In this document: positions 22,067 to 25,496 of the stretch, in pieces
How positions within the stretch are numbered: the first letter of the stretch is position 1
Layout of the letters: each line of letters starts with the position of its first letter
Source of the DNA: Bacteroidota bacterium
GTDB lineage: Bacteria > Bacteroidota > Bacteroidia > Flavobacteriales > Crocinitomicaceae
DNA length: 25,496 bases
Assembly: GCA_029558435.1 (NCBI GenBank)
Contig: JAKQEZ010000347.1
Span: 1 to 25,496, forward strand
Reading direction: 5' to 3'
Position numbers and translations under genes: made by a program
Notes under the pieces: generated by a model
Seen by the model: only the letters and a program-made list of their open reading frames with translations
Databases searched by the model: none
Told to the model about the DNA's origin: nothing

Positions 22067-25039
22067 ATGCGTAATAGAGGATTTTTTTGGTTCATTACGA
22101 TACTACTAGTAGTAGTTTCTATCTATCAAATCTCATTTACTTTTGTTTCTAATTCAGTAGAAAAGAAAGTAGAAAAAGAGGTAATTGGTGAATTGGCTAA
22201 TTATAAAGAATTGGCTAAAAAAACTGGTGACACTATCGTAATTGATGGAATTTTAATCGATTTCAGAAAATCAGAGGGTGAGGAAAATGCAAAAGCGGCA
22301 TTAATTAGTAAGAAATTGAAAGAAATGGGAGAAACTTCTGTTTATCCTATAATTGGTTCTTCTTTTTCTGAAGCTAAAAAACGCTCATTGGCTTTTGGTT
22401 TGGACTTAGTTGGTGGTATGTCTGTTACCATGGAAATCAACATTCCTGAAATGGTGAAATCTTTTGCAAAAGAAAGAGATCCTAAATTCAGAAAAGTGTA
22501 TGACGCAGCAGTAGCAGAATATACAAAAACAGGTGGCGATTTCATTAAGATTTTTGCTGACAAACACAAACAACTAAATGGTGGCACAAAATTAGTTTCG
22601 TTATTCTCTTTGATTGATAATGAAGAATTAAATATCAAATCTACAGACGAAGAAGTTGTAGCCTTTTTATATGCACGCGAAAAAGCTTCAATGAATGGTG
22701 TTGAAGAAATCATCAACCGTCGTGTGAACCAATTTGGTGTTTCTCAACCAAACATTCAAAAAGACGAGAAAAACAACCGTTTGTATGTTGAATTACCAGG
22801 TGTGCAAGACGAAAAAACCGTTGCAGACCAATTACAATCAACTGCAAACCTTCAGTTTTTCGAAGTTTATACAGGACAAGAAATCGCATCTAGCTGGCAA
22901 AATGCTGTAACGCTTTCTACTCAAAAAGAAAGTAAAGTTGAAGAAATTGATACTACAACAACAAATGATTCTGTTTCAGTTAAAAACGATACAGCAGCTG
23001 ATATTTCATTGGATAATTTAGGTGATTTAAGCAATACCAAAACAAAAGGTTTAGGTGAATTAATCACGCCATTGAGCGACAACCCATTTATGGCATTTGC
23101 TACAATTGATGACAGAACATTGGTTGACCAAATTTTGGCTCGCAAAGATATTCAACAAGTGTTCCCAGACGATTTAAAATTCATGTGGTCGGCAGATGCT
23201 GAAAAAATCGATAAGAAAATGGGATACATGCTTTATGCAATTAAAATTCCAGCAAACGGTAAAGCACGTGTTGGTGGAAAAGACATTGAAAAAGCAATGG
23301 CAGATGTAAACGAAAGAGGTCAAAGAACAGTTAACTTACGCATGACAACTGATGGTGCTGAGAAATGGGCTTTAATGACAGGAGAAAACGTTGGAAAAGC
23401 GGTAGCAATTACAATGGACAACATCGTTTACAGTGCTCCAATCGTACAAAACGTAATCTCTCAAGGAAATACTGAAATCACAGGTAACTTCTCATTTGAA
23501 GAAGCAAACCGATTTGCAGGCTTATTAAATGGTGGTGCTTTACCTGCTCCAAGTGTTATTAAAGAGCAAGTAAAAGTTGGTCCAACAGTTGGAGCAGACA
23601 ACTCAAGATCAAGTATCTTATCTTTTGCAATATCTTTCTTAGTAGTATTGGCTTATGTAATTTTCTATTATGGCAAAGCTGGTCGTGTTGCAAGTATTGT
23701 ATTGGTTGCAAACATTTTGTTTATTTTCGGAACACTAGCTTCTTTTGGAGCGGTATTAACATTAGCTGGTATTGCGGGTATCGTTCTTTCATTTGCAATG
23801 GCAATTGATGCGAATGTCCTCATCTACGAGCGTGTCCGTGAAGAATTGGCAGCAGGAAAAGATCAAGCAACGGCAATTAGTGATGGTTTCAAAAAATCAT
23901 TGAATCCAATTATCGACTCAAACGTTACTTCAATGTTAACTGCAATTATCTTGGTTGTTTTGGGTTCTGGTCCAATTGAATCATTTGGGGTTGCATTAAT
24001 CATCGGTTTGTTTACTCAGTTGTTTGCTGCATTGGTAATTACTCGTTTGATTTTTGATATTCAAATGAAAAAAGGTAAGAAAATTACTTTTGACATCAAA
24101 TTAACAGAAGGTGCATTCAAGGATACAAAAATTGACTTTGCTGGTAAACGTAAAGTGTTCTATATGATTTCTGGTGCATTTGCTTTAATTTCTCTTGTGT
24201 TCTTATTCACAAAAGGATTGAATCCAAGTGTTGAGTTCTCTGGTGGTCGTACATTTGCTGTGAAATTTGAAAAATCATTGAGCGGTAATTTAGATTTATT
24301 GGAGAAAAATCTTAGAAATTCTTTCGATTCTCCTGAAGCGGCAATTACATTAAAAACAAAATCAAACTCATACAACGTAGACATCACTACCAACTATAAA
24401 TTAGGTGATGAGTCTGCAAACAGCTTGGTTGTTGAAAAATTAGAAGATGCTTTCAAAGCAGGAGAACAAACTTGGGGAAGCTATAAAATTACAGAATCAA
24501 GAACGGTTTCTCCAACCATCTCTAAAGAATTGGTAAACTCATCCATTTGGGCAGTATTAGCATCATTAGTTGTTATGTTTGCTTATATCTTCTCTCGATT
24601 TGGTAAATGGCAATATTCTGTTGGAGCAGTTGCTTCATTAGGATTCAACGTATTGATTATTCTTGGTGTGTTCTCAATTTTCAATGGAATTTTACCGTTT
24701 AATATGGACATGGACCAAGAGTTTATTGCTGCTGTGTTAACTGTGATCGGTTACTCAATCAACGACACCGTGGTTGTATTTGACCGTATTCGTGAAAACA
24801 TCGGTGTAAAAGCAACTACAATTGATACAATTCAAATCAACTCGGCATTGAACTCAACGTTGTCTAGAACATTCAACACGGGTATCACTGTAATTTTTGT
24901 ATTGTTGATTATGTTGTTCTTCGGTGGTGCACCAATTAGAGGGTTTATCTTTGCTCAATTAATTGGTATTATTGTGGGTACCTACTCATCATTGTTTATT
25001 GCAACACCAATTCTTATTGACTTATCAAAAAAGAAATAA
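22067..25039 (+). CDS. secDF: Protein translocase subunit SecDF (fused)
   Basis: A 990-aa inner-membrane protein that joins SecD and SecF in one chain, as is usual in Bacteroidota. It uses the proton gradient to pull preproteins out of the SecYEG channel into the periplasm, feeding T9SS and lipoprotein export. SecD half, about 1-680: first helix (FFWFITILLVVVSIYQISF), FGLDLVGGMSV (about 110-120), NRRVNQFGVSQP, periplasmic P1 domain and helices with the proton-path motif AIDANVLIYERVREE (about 578-592). SecF half from about 695: MISGAFALISLVFLF, FSGGRTFAVKF and YSINDTVVVFDRIREN (about 894-909). A low-complexity Thr/Ser/Asp-rich linker in P1 (about 290-330) is variable in the family. Preceded by a -7 box and followed by a strong terminator. 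Confidence 0.95.
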   Translation: MRNRGFFWFITILLVVVSIYQISFTFVSNSVEKKVEKEVIGELANYKELAKKTGDTIVIDGILIDFRKSEGEENAKAALISKKLKEMGETSVYPIIGSSFSEAKKRSLAFGLDLVGGMSVTMEINIPEMVKSFAKERDPKFRKVYDAAVAEYTKTGGDFIKIFADKHKQLNGGTKLVSLFSLIDNEELNIKSTDEEVVAFLYAREKASMNGVEEIINRRVNQFGVSQPNIQKDEKNNRLYVELPGVQDEKTVADQLQSTANLQFFEVYTGQEIASSWQNAVTLSTQKESKVEEIDTTTTNDSVSVKNDTAADISLDNLGDLSNTKTKGLGELITPLSDNPFMAFATIDDRTLVDQILARKDIQQVFPDDLKFMWSADAEKIDKKMGYMLYAIKIPANGKARVGGKDIEKAMADVNERGQRTVNLRMTTDGAEKWALMTGENVGKAVAITMDNIVYSAPIVQNVISQGNTEITGNFSFEEANRFAGLLNGGALPAPSVIKEQVKVGPTVGADNSRSSILSFAISFLVVLAYVIFYYGKAGRVASIVLVANILFIFGTLASFGAVLTLAGIAGIVLSFAMAIDANVLIYERVREELAAGKDQATAISDGFKKSLNPIIDSNVTSMLTAIILVVLGSGPIESFGVALIIGLFTQLFAALVITRLIFDIQMKKGKKITFDIKLTEGAFKDTKIDFAGKRKVFYMISGAFALISLVFLFTKGLNPSVEFSGGRTFAVKFEKSLSGNLDLLEKNLRNSFDSPEAAITLKTKSNSYNVDITTNYKLGDESANSLVVEKLEDAFKAGEQTWGSYKITESRTVSPTISKELVNSSIWAVLASLVVMFAYIFSRFGKWQYSVGAVASLGFNVLIILGVFSIFNGILPFNMDMDQEFIAAVLTVIGYSINDTVVVFDRIRENIGVKATTIDTIQINSALNSTLSRTFNTGITVIFVLLIMLFFGGAPIRGFIFAQLIGIIVGTYSSLFIATPILIDLSKKK

Positions 25040-25059
25040 GAATTTTCAAATATTAAATA

Positions 25060-25092
25060 AAAAATGACTGTCGAAAGGCAGTCATTTTTTTT
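25060..25092 (+). terminator. Rho-independent terminator of secDF
   Basis: AAAAATGACTG-loop-CAGTCATTTTT with an 8-base loop (arms about 25060-25070 and 25079-25089), then T residues. It lies about 20 bases after the stop. The A run on the left also lets it work on the minus strand. Confidence 0.88.
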
Positions 25093-25100
25093 GTGTTTAC

Positions 25101-25496
25101 TGTCTAGTCCTGAAATAGCGATACACAATTTTTTATCGTTATGGAAAAAGGAGAAAAAAAAGTTTATTTAAAGCGCAGTCAAAAGGATTATTCAATGTCC
25201 TTTAAGTTAGCAGTTGTTAAAGAAGTTGAATCAGGATTTATTTCAGTTACTGGTGTTACAAGGAAGTACGGAATTCAATCTCGTTCCACCGTTGTTAATT
25301 GGTTAAGAAAATATGGTACCTTTGATTGGGAAAATCAAACACCTTCCAATATGCCAAAAACAAATAATCAACGAATAATGGAGTTAGAAGCAAAAGTTAA
25401 GCTTCTAGAGAAACAAAAAGCTTTGCTCGAGCATCAAGTTGAAAGAGCAGATAAAAAAGCTATTATTTTTGACATGATGATTGATATAGCAGAACG
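25101..25496 (+). mobile_element. IS3-family insertion sequence, left end (partial)
   Basis: The first orf, recognisable as IS3-type orfA, is preceded by TGTCTAGTCCTGAAATAGCG at 25101-25120, which has the TG start and the general look of an IS3-family left terminal repeat in Bacteroidota. The exact terminal base, the right end and the target duplication are outside the window, so the left end is inferred. It lies 9 bases after the secDF terminator, which is a harmless insertion site. Confidence 0.65.
25141..25496 (+). CDS. IS3-family transposase OrfA (partial, 3' end outside window)
   Basis: At least 118 codons from the ATG at 25141; the frame is open to the window edge. The protein starts MEKGEKKVYLKRSQKDYSMS and contains a Trp/Arg-rich helix-turn-helix (MSFKLAVVKEV ... 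VTRKYGIQSRSTVVNWLRKYG, about 19-60) followed by a leucine-rich coiled coil (MELEAKVKLLEKQKALLEHQ, about 80-100). This is the usual OrfA layout of IS3 elements (DNA-binding helix-turn-helix plus leucine zipper). OrfB, carrying the DDE catalytic domain and made by -1 frameshifting in this family, must lie to the right, outside the window. Confidence 0.85.
   Translation, partial: MEKGEKKVYLKRSQKDYSMSFKLAVVKEVESGFISVTGVTRKYGIQSRSTVVNWLRKYGTFDWENQTPSNMPKTNNQRIMELEAKVKLLEKQKALLEHQVERADKKAIIFDMMIDIAE

Overview
The window looks like a piece of chromosome from an AT-rich marine or freshwater Bacteroidota, most likely order Flavobacteriales (Crocinitomicaceae/Cryomorphaceae-like; the family assignment is inference). 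The evidence is a GldD gliding/type IX secretion lipoprotein, two large secreted proteins with T9SS type A and type B C-terminal sorting domains, a SecD-SecF fusion, a class II fumarase, Bacteroidota-type promoters (TAnnTTTG -7 boxes) and near-absence of Shine-Dalgarno sequences. There are no rRNA, tRNA, phage or CRISPR features. Most of it is housekeeping and envelope biology.

Layout. 1-79: 5' end of a flavodoxin-like NAD(P)H/FMN reductase (-). 218-1606: fumC (-) with a clear terminator and promoter. 1712-2668: nitronate monooxygenase-like flavoprotein (-). 2719-4343: a lipoprotein of unknown function and an exported alkaline-phosphatase-superfamily hydrolase, probably one operon (-). 4397-4795: ArsR-type repressor (-), divergent from 4960-6621, a DUF7033/polysaccharide-deacetylase-like protein and an abutting DUF423 membrane protein (+). 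6681-7949: an alpha-oxoamine synthase of the serine palmitoyltransferase/cysteate acyltransferase type (-). 8096-9802: an OmpA-like + TPR lipoprotein (-). 9881-11776: operon ZIP metal transporter - gldD - folK (-). 11777-12150: gene-free region full of palindromes. 12151-14015: ferredoxin-NADP reductase and a SAM methyltransferase (-). 14095-17658: 1187-aa SBBP/PKD surface protein with a type B sorting domain (-). 17726-21851: tightly coupled PASTA protein - T9SS type A protein - RluD operon (-). 22067-25039: secDF (+) with a strong terminator. 25101-25496: left end of an IS3-family insertion sequence (+, runs off the window).

The most unusual signal is not a gene. A 36-bp directional palindromic element, consensus wTAT-N4-ATATCGAA-N4-TTCGATAT-N4-ATTT, occurs seven times, always in the same orientation. 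Four copies stand in near-regular array (start-to-start 76, 77 and 68 bp) between the methyltransferase and the ZIP transporter. One lies just before the nitronate monooxygenase gene, one lies between the divergent arsR and deacetylase genes, and a degenerate copy lies inside folK, across the codons of its metal-binding DxD motif. The three N4 gaps vary while the four boxes are kept, which fits a protein-binding site better than neutral drift. A dispersed REP-like repeat is the main alternative. A second, unrelated 8-bp inverted repeat fills the spacer between the -33 and -7 boxes of the fumC promoter.

Functionally, many genes serve the envelope: SecDF feeds the periplasm, GldD belongs to the gliding/T9SS apparatus, the two sorting-domain proteins are T9SS cargo, and the lipoproteins, PASTA protein, deacetylase-like protein and sphingolipid/sulfonolipid enzyme act at or in the membranes.
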